A stretch of DNA of 63,049 nt from Firmicutes bacterium UBA2116 (GTDB lineage Bacteria; Bacillota; Clostridia; Tissierellales; Sedimentibacteraceae): positions 393 to 63,441 of the forward strand of contig DCYG01000006.1 in the NCBI GenBank assembly GCA_002331025.1. The letters are read 5' to 3'. Made by a program: the position numbers and the translations under genes. Positions 17,942 through 26,941 of this stretch are shown piece after piece. Below the pieces are notes generated by a model. That model was not told the origin of the DNA. It saw only the letters and a program-made list of their open reading frames with translations, and ran no database searches. Each line of letters begins with the position of its first letter. Positions within the stretch are counted from its first letter, which is position 1.

Positions 17942-18709
17942 ATGAACTTTAATAATAAGGTTGTTTTAATAACCGGAGCCCGTAAGGGTATAGGTAAAGC
18001 TATAGCATTAAAATTTGCGGAAAATGGTGCTAAGGTAATTGTTAATGCTACAAAACCGGATGAAGGAAAAACATCTGTTGAAACAGTAGATGTTATAAAA
18101 AACAACGGCGGAGAAGCAGTTTTTATAGCAGGAGACGTTTCAAGTCCGCAGTCGGCAGAATTAATTGTCAGTGAAGCAATCAACTCCTTTGGCAGAATTG
18201 ACATATTAGTAAATAACGCCGGAATTGTAATTCCCGGAAGCCTTAGCGATACATCTGAAAAAGATTTTGACATGACAATGGATGTAAATGTAAAAGGCAC
18301 TTTTTTCATGTCAAAATATGCTGTTGAACATATGAAAAGTCAAGGCGGAGGAGTTATTGTCAACATTGGCTCGGTCGCTGCATTGAAAGGTCATGTTGAC
18401 AGAGCGGTTTATTGTGCATCAAAGGGAGCGGTTGTTTCTCTGTCTCGAGCAATGGCAGCAGATTATGTGAAAGACAATATACGCGTTAATGTAGTTTGCC
18501 CGGGTACCACTCATACTCCGGCAATAGAATCAAAAATAAAAAATGCAGAAAATCCCGCAGAAATGGAAGCTATTTTTGTAAACAGACAGCCTATGGGTCG
18601 CCTTGGTAAAATAGATGAAATAGCGCATGCTGTTTTATTTGCTGCATGTGAAGAAGCCGCTTATATGACAGGAAGTGTTATAGTTATTGATGGCGGAATG
18701 ACAATGTAA
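17942..18709 (+). CDS. Short-chain dehydrogenase/reductase
   Basis: A 255-residue classical SDR: cofactor loop TGARKGIG near residue 10, NNAG, catalytic Ser in IGSVA, and YCASK with the catalytic Tyr/Lys. The C-terminal pattern CPGTTHTPAIESKI and RQPMGRLGKIDEIA resembles the branch holding 2-keto-3-deoxy-L-fuconate dehydrogenase and type 2 hydroxybutyrate dehydrogenase, while context would also fit a KduD-type 2,5-diketo-3-deoxygluconate reductase feeding KDG to kdgK. The exact substrate is not determined. Confidence 0.8.
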   Translation: MNFNNKVVLITGARKGIGKAIALKFAENGAKVIVNATKPDEGKTSVETVDVIKNNGGEAVFIAGDVSSPQSAELIVSEAINSFGRIDILVNNAGIVIPGSLSDTSEKDFDMTMDVNVKGTFFMSKYAVEHMKSQGGGVIVNIGSVAALKGHVDRAVYCASKGAVVSLSRAMAADYVKDNIRVNVVCPGTTHTPAIESKIKNAENPAEMEAIFVNRQPMGRLGKIDEIAHAVLFAACEEAAYMTGSVIVIDGGMTM

Positions 18710-18728
18710 TATTGCAGGAGGTTAAGCT

Positions 18729-19544
18729 ATGAACTTGAATTTTAATTTGAAAGGAAAAACTGCAGTTATAACCGGTGCTACAGGTGTTCTTTGCAGTGTT
18801 ATTGCAAAAGAGCTTGCAAAGCAGGGCGCAAATGTAGCGGTACTAGGCCATGGTGGTGTAAAGGCTCAGCTGTTGGCTGACGAAATTATAAGAGACGGTG
18901 GCTCTGCGGTTGCGTTTAATGCAGATGTTTTAGATAAAGAGAGCTTAATCAAAGCTCGTGATTTTGTAATAGAAAAATATCAAGATATTGATATTTTAAT
19001 TAACGGTGCAGGCGGTAATAAAAAAGAAGCAACAACCTCAGATGAACTTAGTTTTTTTGATATCGAATTTAAAGCTTTAGAGTGGGTGTTCAATTTAAAT
19101 GTAATGGGAGCCGTTTTAACAACTCAGGTTTTTGGTGAGATTTTTGCTAAATCAGGAAAAGGCTGCGTAATCAACATTTCTTCTATGGCAGCTTATCACC
19201 CGCTTACTAAGACTATTGCATATTCAGGTGCAAAAGCCGCCGTATCTAATTTTACCGAATGGATGGCAGTTCATTTTAATCAGAATTATTCTGCTAAAAT
19301 AAGAGTTAATGCGGTTGCACCGGGATTTTTACTGACCAATCAAAACAAATTTTTAATGGTACAGGAAAATGGAGACCCCACTGAAAGAGGAAAAAAAGTA
19401 TTAGATAAAACACCAATGAACAGATACGGAAATCCTGAAGAAATTGCGGGACCGGTTTTATGGCTTTGCTCAGATGCAGCTTCCTTTGTAAACGGTGCCG
19501 TTATTCCTATAGATGGAGGATTTTCTTCATACTGGGGTGTTTAG
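18729..19544 (+). CDS. SDR-type D-mannonate oxidoreductase (fructuronate reductase)
   Basis: A 271-residue SDR with GATGVLCS cofactor loop, INGAGGNKKEATT, ISSMAAYHPLTK and YSGAKAAVSNFTEWMAVHF, then RVNAVAPGFLLTNQNK and DGGFSSYWGV. This set resembles the SDR-type D-mannonate oxidoreductases found in Firmicutes glucuronate operons (B. subtilis YjmF type). It would interconvert D-fructuronate and D-mannonate, one step before KDG. The mannonate dehydratase and uronate isomerase genes are not in this window. Confidence 0.8.
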   Translation: MNLNFNLKGKTAVITGATGVLCSVIAKELAKQGANVAVLGHGGVKAQLLADEIIRDGGSAVAFNADVLDKESLIKARDFVIEKYQDIDILINGAGGNKKEATTSDELSFFDIEFKALEWVFNLNVMGAVLTTQVFGEIFAKSGKGCVINISSMAAYHPLTKTIAYSGAKAAVSNFTEWMAVHFNQNYSAKIRVNAVAPGFLLTNQNKFLMVQENGDPTERGKKVLDKTPMNRYGNPEEIAGPVLWLCSDAASFVNGAVIPIDGGFSSYWGV

Positions 19545-19553
19545 GAGGAACTT

Positions 19554-20615
19554 ATGAACGATAAACAAAAAACAATAAAATTAGATGATTTAAAAGAATT
19601 CTGCTTTCAGGTTTTATTAAAAGAAGGAATGCATGAAGATGATGCAAGAATTACAGCAGAAGTTTTAAGTGAAACTGATGGTTATGGAACTCATTCTCAC
19701 GGAACTAAAAATTTACACAATTATATTAGAAAAATGAGAGCCGGCGGCATGAATATAAATGGAGCTTATGAAATTGTTACTGACGGATCGAGCTATACAT
19801 TGATTGATGCTAATTCTGCTATCGGTATGGTGCCTGCATATAAAGCCATGGAAATGGCTGTTAAAAAGGCAAAAAACAATGGTATAGCATGTGCTGTGGT
19901 AAAAAATGCATCTCATTTCGGAGCAGCTGGATACTATGCTAATATGGCCGCTAAAGAGAATTTAATAGGTCTGGTATTTAGTAATGTTGATGCAAATATG
20001 ACGATACCGGGGGCTAAGGGCAAGGTTATGGGTAACAACCCTTTAGCTTATGGTGTTCCGGCGGGGAAATATCCACCGATATTTCTTGATATAGCAATGA
20101 GTTCCGTGGCATCCTTGAAGGTTGTCCAGGCAAGAAAAGACGGTAAATCCATACCGGATAACTGGATAACTGACGCAGAAGGACTTCCGACTACAGATCC
20201 GAGCCGTTATCCCGAGGAAGGAGCTATGCAGCCAATGGCTGCTCATAAAGGATACGGATTGGCACTTCTGGTTGAAATTCTGACAGGAGTATTGTCAGGC
20301 GGAGGTGTGATGAACGAAGTTCCAAGCTGGTTATTCTCAATGGAAGAAAAAAATAATGTGTCACATATGTTTATAGTTATTGATGTGTCTAAATTTATGG
20401 GACCTGACTTATTTAATGATAGAATAGAAAATATGATTGAATATTTACACTCTACACCAAAGGCTAAAGGAACCGAACGAATATACTATCCCGGTGAAAT
20501 AGAGTGGGAAAGATATAATTTTTGCTTGAAAAACGGACTTGTCTTACCTAAAGATCTCGAAGAATCCTTAGCGGGCTTACAAGAGGAATCAGGCATCAAA
20601 ATAAACTGGTATTGA
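19554..20615 (+). CDS. Ldh2/malate-lactate dehydrogenase family (2,3-diketogulonate reductase/YiaK-like)
   Basis: A 353-residue NAD(P)-dependent enzyme of the Ldh2 fold, unrelated to Rossmann dehydrogenases. Conserved elements are DGYGTHSHG, VKNASHFGAAGYYA with the catalytic histidine, MGNNPLAYGVPA, FLDIAMS and AAHKGYGLALLVEIL. Family members reduce 2,3-diketo-L-gulonate, malate, sulfolactate or ureidoglycolate. In E. coli the relative YiaK sits with yiaL and a TRAP transporter yiaMNO, the same trio as here, favouring a keto-sugar-acid substrate. Confidence 0.82.
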   Translation: MNDKQKTIKLDDLKEFCFQVLLKEGMHEDDARITAEVLSETDGYGTHSHGTKNLHNYIRKMRAGGMNINGAYEIVTDGSSYTLIDANSAIGMVPAYKAMEMAVKKAKNNGIACAVVKNASHFGAAGYYANMAAKENLIGLVFSNVDANMTIPGAKGKVMGNNPLAYGVPAGKYPPIFLDIAMSSVASLKVVQARKDGKSIPDNWITDAEGLPTTDPSRYPEEGAMQPMAAHKGYGLALLVEILTGVLSGGGVMNEVPSWLFSMEEKNNVSHMFIVIDVSKFMGPDLFNDRIENMIEYLHSTPKAKGTERIYYPGEIEWERYNFCLKNGLVLPKDLEESLAGLQEESGIKINWY

Positions 20616-20641
20616 TAATTAAATTGATATGGAGTTAAAAT

Positions 20642-21109
20642 ATGATATATGGAAATTTAAAAAATCTTGGAGAATCAAATGCTTATCAGGAAGTCGTATA
20701 TAGAGTACTAAAATATTTAAAAAACAAAGATTTTAATAATATGGAACCGGGTAAATATGAAATAGAAGGCAACGATATATATTTTTCTGTAACTGATACC
20801 AAGACGGATACAATAGAAAATAAAAAGGCCGAATCTCATGCTAAATATATAGATATTCAGCTTTCTCCAAACGGCGGAGAACTAATGGGCTTTGCCACAG
20901 ATGAAGGCGGCAATGAAATTATCGAAAATAAACTAAAGGAAAAAGATGTTTTAAAATATTCAGCCGTTGATAATGAAAAATTTGTAAAAATGAATCCGAA
21001 TGATTTTTTTGTATTCTATCCTTGGGACATTCATAGACCTGGTTGTACCGACGCAGAACCATGTGATATCAGAAAAGTGATTGTAAAAATAAAAATGGAA
21101 TTAATTTAA
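20642..21109 (+). CDS. YhcH/YjgK/YiaL family protein
   Basis: A 155-residue cupin-like protein of the family formerly called DUF386. Conserved features are AESHAKYIDIQL, in which the histidine is a metal ligand, and the C-terminal DFFVFYPWDIHRPGC. Its role is unsettled; members are found with sialic acid, diketogulonate and other sugar-acid operons and may act as anomerases or isomerases. It is the last gene of the TRAP operon. Confidence 0.85.
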   Translation: MIYGNLKNLGESNAYQEVVYRVLKYLKNKDFNNMEPGKYEIEGNDIYFSVTDTKTDTIENKKAESHAKYIDIQLSPNGGELMGFATDEGGNEIIENKLKEKDVLKYSAVDNEKFVKMNPNDFFVFYPWDIHRPGCTDAEPCDIRKVIVKIKMELI

Positions 21110-21155
21110 GTTATTATTATATTATAAAATAATTTAAAAATACAACAAGAAAGCC

Positions 21156-21190
21156 AAAATACACTTAAGGTATTTTAGTTTTTTTGTTTT
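21156..21190 (+). terminator. Terminator of the TRAP/sugar-acid operon
   Basis: A 7-bp stem, AAAATAC (21156-21162) with GTATTTT (21170-21176), followed by a long T-rich run. Confidence 0.75.
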
Positions 21191-21330
21191 TTTATTAACA
21201 AACAATAATTTAATTATTAATTATACGATGCAATTATTATCAGTATAATTGATTTTTATATAGAAATTTAGCTATTGATATTATATAATAAAAAAATAAC
21301 AAAGAATATAAAATGTTTGGAGGCATATTA

Positions 21331-21600
21331 ATGAAGGTAAAAGTCTGCGTAGGTTCAAACTGTACTTTATTGGGAGCGATGAGTATATTAGATCAGATTG
21401 ATGATTTGAAAATTATTATGAGCGAAGATTCGGATAATTACAATGAAGAAGAACTGGAAGTGGAAGCAATTAAATGCTTGGGATTTTGCAAGGACACTGA
21501 CGAAAAGGTGTCACCGATAGTAGTTATTGATGGTGAGACAATGTATAATGCTACAAGCCAGACAGTGATGGAGAAGATTGTTAACAAAATCAGGAAATGA
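21331..21600 (+). CDS. Thioredoxin-like [2Fe-2S] ferredoxin (NuoE/HydC-like)
   Basis: An 89-residue protein with the four cysteines of thioredoxin-like ferredoxins: CxxxxC near the N-terminus (CVGSNC) and CxxxC later (CLGFC). Such modules occur in NuoE and in the gamma subunit of electron-bifurcating hydrogenases. It lies 24 bases ahead of an [FeFe] hydrogenase and is probably its electron partner. The ATG at 21331 is chosen because TTGGAGG precedes it; the upstream in-frame ATG at 21313 contains that ribosome-binding site within its reading. Confidence 0.82.
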   Translation: MKVKVCVGSNCTLLGAMSILDQIDDLKIIMSEDSDNYNEEELEVEAIKCLGFCKDTDEKVSPIVVIDGETMYNATSQTVMEKIVNKIRK

Positions 21601-21624
21601 CAGAAGAGACTTGGAGGAATATTA

Positions 21625-23124
21625 ATGAAAGAAAGTTATGTCGATCTTGTTCGTATTAGAAGACAGGTTTTTGCAAAGATTGCAAAATTAGCTTATGATG
21701 GTACTGATTTATCAGAACTGGAGAAGGCATCTTTTGAAATTTTACCGGGAGAAGTAGCTACATACAGGGATAGTATATTCAGGGAAAGAGCTATAGTTGA
21801 TGAGCGTCTCAGGTTAACATTGGGATTGAATGCGAGAAAACCTACTGAGCACCATCGTATAACCGACGGAATTAACGATGTGGATGTGGATAAAATCCAA
21901 TTTATAGAGCCGTTAATCAATGTTATTACATTTGCATGTGAAGCTTGCCCTACTAAGCAATTTTACGTAACCGACAACTGCAGAAAGTGCTTAGCTCATC
22001 CATGTACCAACGTATGTCCCACAAATGCCGTTTCAATGGGACGAAAAAGAGCGATAATTGATTTGGATAAATGTATCAAATGCGGCAGATGCAAGGATAC
22101 CTGCCCATACAGTGCGATTGTACAATATGACAGACCTTGTGCTGCCGCATGCGGTGTTAATGCAATAGAAAGTGATTATCTGGGCAGGGCAGAGATAAAT
22201 ATGGACAGATGTGTATCATGCGGAAATTGCATTATCCAATGTCCTTACGGAGCTATATCAGATAAATCTCAAATATATCAGCTTATTAAGGCTATAAAGT
22301 CAAATGACCACATTTATGCCATAGTAGCACCGTCATTTTTAGGACAGTTTGGACCTTTGGCTTCTCCTGTTCAAATATTTGAAGGGATAAAGCAGCTTGG
22401 ATTTAAAGATGCTATAGAGGTAAGCTTAGGGGCAGATATTACAACTTTAAGGGAAGCAAAAGAATTTCTTGAAAGAGTGCCAAACGAAATTCCATATATG
22501 GGAACAAGCTGCTGCAATTCATGGACAATAATGGTTGAAAAATTATTTCCGGATCAATTTGAATATATATCAGATTCTTCTTCGCCGATGGTTGAAACTG
22601 CAAAATATATTAAAAAAAATGATCCTGATGCCAAAATAGCATTTATAGGACCTTGCATTTCTAAGAAATTAGAAGCATTAAGAGAAGATGTCAAGGATTA
22701 TGTGCATTTTGTAATTACTTTTGAAGAGCTTATGGGTATGGTTGTTGCTAAAGGAATAGAATTGTCGGAAATTGAGGTATCAGAAAAAATACAGGATGCT
22801 TCTTCATTAGGTCGCGGTTATGCTATAGCAGGCGGAGTAGCCGAAGCAGTAAAACAGGTAGCTTTGTCCATGGACCCGTCAAAGGAGATAAATGTCGAAG
22901 GCGTTTCTACCTTGCATGAATGTGTGAAGCTTATGAGAGTTGCAAAGTCCGGAAAAAGGAACGGATACTTGCTTGAAGGCATGGCATGTTCGGGTGGGTG
23001 TATTGCGGGCCCAGGAACATTAGCGTCACTTAACAGAGTAAGAAAGGCCGTAATAGATTTTAAAAATCAAGCAGATAGCAAGTCTCCATTAGAAAATAAA
23101 ATTATAGATGAAAATTTATCTTGA
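21625..23124 (+). CDS. [FeFe] hydrogenase, group B-like
   Basis: A 499-residue iron-sulfur enzyme. The N-terminal half holds several [4Fe-4S] motifs (CEAC and CRKC...CTNVCP, CIKCGRCKDTCP, CVSCGNCIIQCP). The C-terminal H-cluster domain has L1 as TSCCNSW, L2 as GPCISKKLEA and L3 as EGMACSGGC. The four cluster-binding cysteines and the proton-relay cysteine (second C of TSCC) are present. L1 has Asn where TSCCP is usual. The layout resembles group B (B1/B3) hydrogenases of Clostridia. Whether it evolves H2, takes it up or senses it is unknown; maturases are not in the window. Confidence 0.85.
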   Translation: MKESYVDLVRIRRQVFAKIAKLAYDGTDLSELEKASFEILPGEVATYRDSIFRERAIVDERLRLTLGLNARKPTEHHRITDGINDVDVDKIQFIEPLINVITFACEACPTKQFYVTDNCRKCLAHPCTNVCPTNAVSMGRKRAIIDLDKCIKCGRCKDTCPYSAIVQYDRPCAAACGVNAIESDYLGRAEINMDRCVSCGNCIIQCPYGAISDKSQIYQLIKAIKSNDHIYAIVAPSFLGQFGPLASPVQIFEGIKQLGFKDAIEVSLGADITTLREAKEFLERVPNEIPYMGTSCCNSWTIMVEKLFPDQFEYISDSSSPMVETAKYIKKNDPDAKIAFIGPCISKKLEALREDVKDYVHFVITFEELMGMVVAKGIELSEIEVSEKIQDASSLGRGYAIAGGVAEAVKQVALSMDPSKEINVEGVSTLHECVKLMRVAKSGKRNGYLLEGMACSGGCIAGPGTLASLNRVRKAVIDFKNQADSKSPLENKIIDENLS

Positions 23125-23135
23125 TAAATTAAATG

Positions 23136-23167
23136 AAAATGCTCTTTAAAATAAAGAGCATTTTTTT
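23136..23167 (+). terminator. Terminator of the hydrogenase operon
   Basis: An AT-flanked GCTCTTTA/TAAAGAGC stem (about 12 bp, 23137-23164) with a 3-nt loop and T-run. Confidence 0.88.
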
Positions 23168-23181
23168 GTTGTACAGAAATC

Positions 23182-23199
23182 ATTGACCATATGGTCAAT
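23182..23199. promoter_or_regulatory. TetR operator 1 (perfect palindrome)
   Basis: ATTGACCAT-ATGGTCAAT is a perfect 18-bp palindrome covering the -35 hexamer of the tetR promoter. A second, imperfect copy lies 33 bp downstream. Confidence 0.82.
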
Positions 23200-23211
23200 T
23201 TCATGTATAAT
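23183..23211 (+). promoter_or_regulatory. Promoter of the TetR-ABC operon
   Basis: TTGACC (23183-23188), a 17-bp spacer and TATAAT (23206-23211), flanked on both sides by the operator palindromes. Confidence 0.82.
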
Positions 23212-23214
23212 TAT

Positions 23215-23232
23215 ATTGACTGAATGGTCAAT
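23215..23232. promoter_or_regulatory. TetR operator 2
   Basis: ATTGAC-TGAATG-GTCAAT, an imperfect copy of operator 1 located over the predicted transcription start. Confidence 0.75.
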
Positions 23233-23248
23233 GGTAAGGAGGATATGT

Positions 23249-23860
23249 ATGATTGACAATTCAAAAAGAGATAAAATTTTGGAAGCAAGCTTAGATGAGT
23301 TTGCTGAATACGGTTATGATAAAGCAAGTACCGACAGGATAAGCGAAAAAGCAGGAGTATCCAAAGGGTTGATTTTTCATTATTTTGGTTCCAAGGATAA
23401 TTTGTACATGATTATCATAAACAAGTGCATAGATGATTTTTTCGATAAATTTAATAAAATGAAATTCGATGATTCGGAATTCATACAAAAGTTTATTCAG
23501 ATTACTAAAATGAAATATAATTTTTTTGTCAACAATCCGATGCATTATAGAATACTGACAAGAGGGTTTTATAATGCTCCGAAAAAATTACAAGAAAAGC
23601 TAAAATTTAGGTATTCTGAGCTTAAGCAAATAGGACTAAATATATTAGTAGACATGATTAAGGATTTACCCATCAAGGAAAACATTTCAGCAGATGATAT
23701 ATTGGCAGTATTTGAATCCATTACCGGTTTAATGGAAAGCAAATACTTGCCTTATTTTACAGAAGATATAGACAATTTTGAAGAAATATACGATGGTGTT
23801 ATCGATGAATATATTAAACTTATAAATATTGTTTTATACGGTATTTTATACCAAAATTAA
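23249..23860 (+). CDS. TetR-family transcriptional regulator
   Basis: A 203-residue regulator. The N-terminal helix-turn-helix reads KILEASLDEFAEYGYDKAST followed by ISEKAGVSKGLIFHYFGSKDNLY, the classic TetR pattern; the C-terminal ligand domain is not assignable. The ATG at 23249 follows AAGGAGG. Twelve bases later starts an ABC transporter operon, and the promoter upstream holds two matching palindromes, so the protein very likely represses itself and the exporter. Confidence 0.92.
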   Translation: MIDNSKRDKILEASLDEFAEYGYDKASTDRISEKAGVSKGLIFHYFGSKDNLYMIIINKCIDDFFDKFNKMKFDDSEFIQKFIQITKMKYNFFVNNPMHYRILTRGFYNAPKKLQEKLKFRYSELKQIGLNILVDMIKDLPIKENISADDILAVFESITGLMESKYLPYFTEDIDNFEEIYDGVIDEYIKLINIVLYGILYQN

Positions 23861-23871
23861 GGGGTGATAAT

Positions 23872-24579
23872 TTGAGTGACACAGTATTAAAAGTTAAAAA
23901 TCTCAGTAAGAATTATCAAATGGGTGAAGTTACGGTTAAAGCATTGGAAGATGTGAACTTTGAAGTTGAAAAAGGGGAATTTATAGTTATATTAGGACCC
24001 AGCGGTTCCGGAAAGAGTACATTGCTGAATATAGTCGGTGGTATGGATAATCCCAGTGACGGTGAGGTTTATTTTAACAATGAATTAATCACAAAAATGA
24101 AGGATAAGGAGCTTACCTATTATAGAAGAAATAAAATCGGATTTGTATTTCAATTTTATAATTTAATGGCTACATTGACTGCAAGGGAAAATGTGGAGCT
24201 TGCTGCGGAGCTTTGCGAAAATGCCGCAGATATAGACGAGGTTATGAAATCTGTAGGACTTGGGGACAGGGCTGACCATTTCCCATCTCAGATGAGCGGA
24301 GGAGAACAGCAAAGAGTTGCAATAGCCAGAGCCGTTGCTAAAAATCCGCAGATTTTATTGTGTGATGAGCCCACCGGAGCACTTGATTTTGAAACCGGTA
24401 TACAAATATTGAAGGTATTAAAGGATGTAAACGAGAAATTCGGAAATACGGTCATGGTTATAACTCATAATGCATCCATAGCTGATATGGCAGACAAGGT
24501 TATAAAAATGAGGAGCGGAAAAATAGCGGATATTATAATAAACGAAGCACCGATTTCCCCCGAAAGGATTGAATGGTAA
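23872..24579 (+). CDS. ABC transporter ATP-binding protein (MacB/LolD type)
   Basis: A 235-residue ATPase with Walker A GPSGSGKST, signature MSGGEQQRVAIARA, Walker B ILLCDEPTGALD and H-loop VITHN. The sequence around FQFYNLMATLTARENVELA is typical of the MacB/LolD group that works with FtsX-like permeases. TTG start with AAGGGGTGA upstream. It should power the permease encoded next, probably a type VII mechanotransmission system rather than a classical importer. Confidence 0.93.
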   Translation: MSDTVLKVKNLSKNYQMGEVTVKALEDVNFEVEKGEFIVILGPSGSGKSTLLNIVGGMDNPSDGEVYFNNELITKMKDKELTYYRRNKIGFVFQFYNLMATLTARENVELAAELCENAADIDEVMKSVGLGDRADHFPSQMSGGEQQRVAIARAVAKNPQILLCDEPTGALDFETGIQILKVLKDVNEKFGNTVMVITHNASIADMADKVIKMRSGKIADIIINEAPISPERIEW

Positions 24580-26921
24580 TGAAAAAGCTTGATCTGAGAT
24601 TGTTCAGGATGATTAAAAATACCAAGGGTCAATATATTGCGGTTCTTTCAATAATTATTACCGGAATTTTTGTATTCACGGCCGTTAATAATTCTGCCGT
24701 AAATTTAAAGGATTCCATAAATGATTATTATGATGCCACCAACTTTGCTGATATTTTTATTCAAGGAAGCAATATGTCTGAAAGCTTGGAAAATCAGCTA
24801 ATCGGTTCAAATGGTATAAAAGAAGCTGAAGCAAGGTTAGTGTTCGATACGAAGTTTTTAACGGGCAATAATGATGATAATGTTAATGTGCGTGTAGTTT
24901 CTGTTCACCAATATGAAAATAAAATAAACAAACTGTTTATGAAGAACGGAAAAAGAACGTTGACAGGCAGAGATATAATTGTTATAGAAAAGTTTGCAGA
25001 AGCAAGAAGTATCAAGCTTGGGGATGAAATTAAGCTTAGAATTAACGGCAGGGAGCATAAATTTAATGTTTCCGGTATTGCTACCAGTGCCGAATACATT
25101 TATATAATGGAAAACGAGCAATCATTACTTCCGGCACCTGAAAAATTTGGTGTTGTCTATGTTGAAGAAAGCTATCTGCAAAAAATAAACGGAAATAAAG
25201 GCGGATTTAATGATATTGTTATAAAATTAAATACATCTGATGATACGGATAGGACAGCCAAATATTTAGAAGATACGCTTGATAAATATAGTGCAAGGGT
25301 TATAAAAAGAGCCGACCAGCTGAGTAATAATGTAATGAATCAGGAAATATCGGGACTTGAAATGATGTCACAGTCCATACCTTTTATATTTTTATTGTTT
25401 GCGGGCGTTATGCTTTCGGTAATGCTTTCAAGGATTGTAAAAAAGGATAGAATATCAATTGGTGTATTAAAGGCTATGGGCTTTACAAACGATGAGATTG
25501 TAATGCATTATCTGAAGTATGCCGGTTCTGTGGGACTAATCGGAGGAACAGCAGGGTCAATAATAGGAACTGCATTGTCGGGAATGATGACTAATCTTTA
25601 TTTAATGTTTTTCAGCATACCCATGCTTGTTGTACAGGTGTATTACAGAAAAATTATTATATCAATCGTTTTATCCTTTGTTTTTTGTGTTCTGGCAGGC
25701 TTTTGGGGAGTTAAAGATATTCTTAGAATTAATCCCGCCGAAGCTATGAAGCCCGAGTCACCAAAGAAGGGTAAAAGAATATTCATCGAGAAAATAAAGA
25801 TTATATGGAATCATGTTTCTTTTTCATGGAAGCTTGTTCTAAGGAATATATTCAGAGAAAAAAAGAAGTTTGTATTCATTGGCGCCGCAGTGGCAATAAC
25901 CTGCGGTATGATGATTATGACAATGTGGATGACAGATATAATGGATTTGATGTTTAACAGGCATTACGGAGAATTCATTAATGTCCAGTACAATATAAGC
26001 TTCAATGAATTTAAAAGTGAAAATACTATGAAGGAATTTTCTAAGCTTATTAATGTTAAAGAAATGGAACAAAGAGTTGAGATGCCTTTTGAAATAAAAA
26101 ACGGCAAGGATTCAAAAATAGTAAGCGTTATTGGCTTGAAGGATAGTACGAAATTTTATGCATTCAGAGATATAAATAACAATGCGCTTGAACTTCCTCA
26201 GGATGGAATATTATTATCATCTAACTTAGCAACAGAATTGAATGTGGATGTCGGAGACGAAGTGATTTTAAAAAGCTTAGTAAAGGATGATGATCATAAC
26301 TATGTTTATGTAAAAGGTATAGTAAATCAGGCACTTGGTATAAACGGTTATACAAATATTGATTTTCTGAGAGGTAAGTTTTTAGATAAAGGAATTATAA
26401 ATGGGGTATACATAAACTCGGATGATAACGTAACAGATAAATTGAAGGATATTAAGGATATAACCGTATTGTCACAATTTGATATGAAGGACGCATTTTC
26501 GGAATTTACGGCTATGACTGCGGCCGCTATGGGAACTATGGTTATTTTCTCGGGGCTTTTGGGCTTTATTATAACGTACAGTATGACCTTGATGAGTATA
26601 AATGAAAGGGCATTGGAGTTTTCGTCCCTCAGAGTTATGGGATTCACTAAAAAGGAAATCTTCAATATGCTTATCAGAGAGAATATGATAATGTCCGTGA
26701 TAGGAATTATATTCGGAATACCAATCGGGCTATGGCTTGTACATTATATGGGTGTTTCTTTTACAACGGATCTTTACACGATGAAGGAGCCGGTCACCAT
26801 AAGCGGTATTGCGACATCCATAGTATTAACGATAGTTTTTATAACGTTAGCTCAGTTAATGACTTATGCTAAAATTCATAAGCTTGATTTTATGCAGGCA
26901 TTGAAAAATAGAGTTTCATAA
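24579..26921 (+). CDS. ABC transporter permease with two FtsX domains
   Basis: About 780 residues. One N-terminal helix (about 15-40) leads into an extracytoplasmic domain, then an FtsX helix bundle (about 260-380); the pattern is repeated with a second external domain and a final bundle (about 640-770), including GFTNDEIVMHYLKYAGSVGLIGG and GFTKKEIFNMLIREN, the coupling segments to the ATPase. The start codon overlaps the ATPase stop (TAATG); another ATG six bases earlier is possible. With the ATPase and the adaptor it forms a MacAB-like or bacitracin/lantibiotic-efflux-like unit. Confidence 0.88.
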   Translation: MKKLDLRLFRMIKNTKGQYIAVLSIIITGIFVFTAVNNSAVNLKDSINDYYDATNFADIFIQGSNMSESLENQLIGSNGIKEAEARLVFDTKFLTGNNDDNVNVRVVSVHQYENKINKLFMKNGKRTLTGRDIIVIEKFAEARSIKLGDEIKLRINGREHKFNVSGIATSAEYIYIMENEQSLLPAPEKFGVVYVEESYLQKINGNKGGFNDIVIKLNTSDDTDRTAKYLEDTLDKYSARVIKRADQLSNNVMNQEISGLEMMSQSIPFIFLLFAGVMLSVMLSRIVKKDRISIGVLKAMGFTNDEIVMHYLKYAGSVGLIGGTAGSIIGTALSGMMTNLYLMFFSIPMLVVQVYYRKIIISIVLSFVFCVLAGFWGVKDILRINPAEAMKPESPKKGKRIFIEKIKIIWNHVSFSWKLVLRNIFREKKKFVFIGAAVAITCGMMIMTMWMTDIMDLMFNRHYGEFINVQYNISFNEFKSENTMKEFSKLINVKEMEQRVEMPFEIKNGKDSKIVSVIGLKDSTKFYAFRDINNNALELPQDGILLSSNLATELNVDVGDEVILKSLVKDDDHNYVYVKGIVNQALGINGYTNIDFLRGKFLDKGIINGVYINSDDNVTDKLKDIKDITVLSQFDMKDAFSEFTAMTAAAMGTMVIFSGLLGFIITYSMTLMSINERALEFSSLRVMGFTKKEIFNMLIRENMIMSVIGIIFGIPIGLWLVHYMGVSFTTDLYTMKEPVTISGIATSIVLTIVFITLAQLMTYAKIHKLDFMQALKNRVS

Positions 26922-26941
26922 TTTCTGATTTGGAGGGTAAA

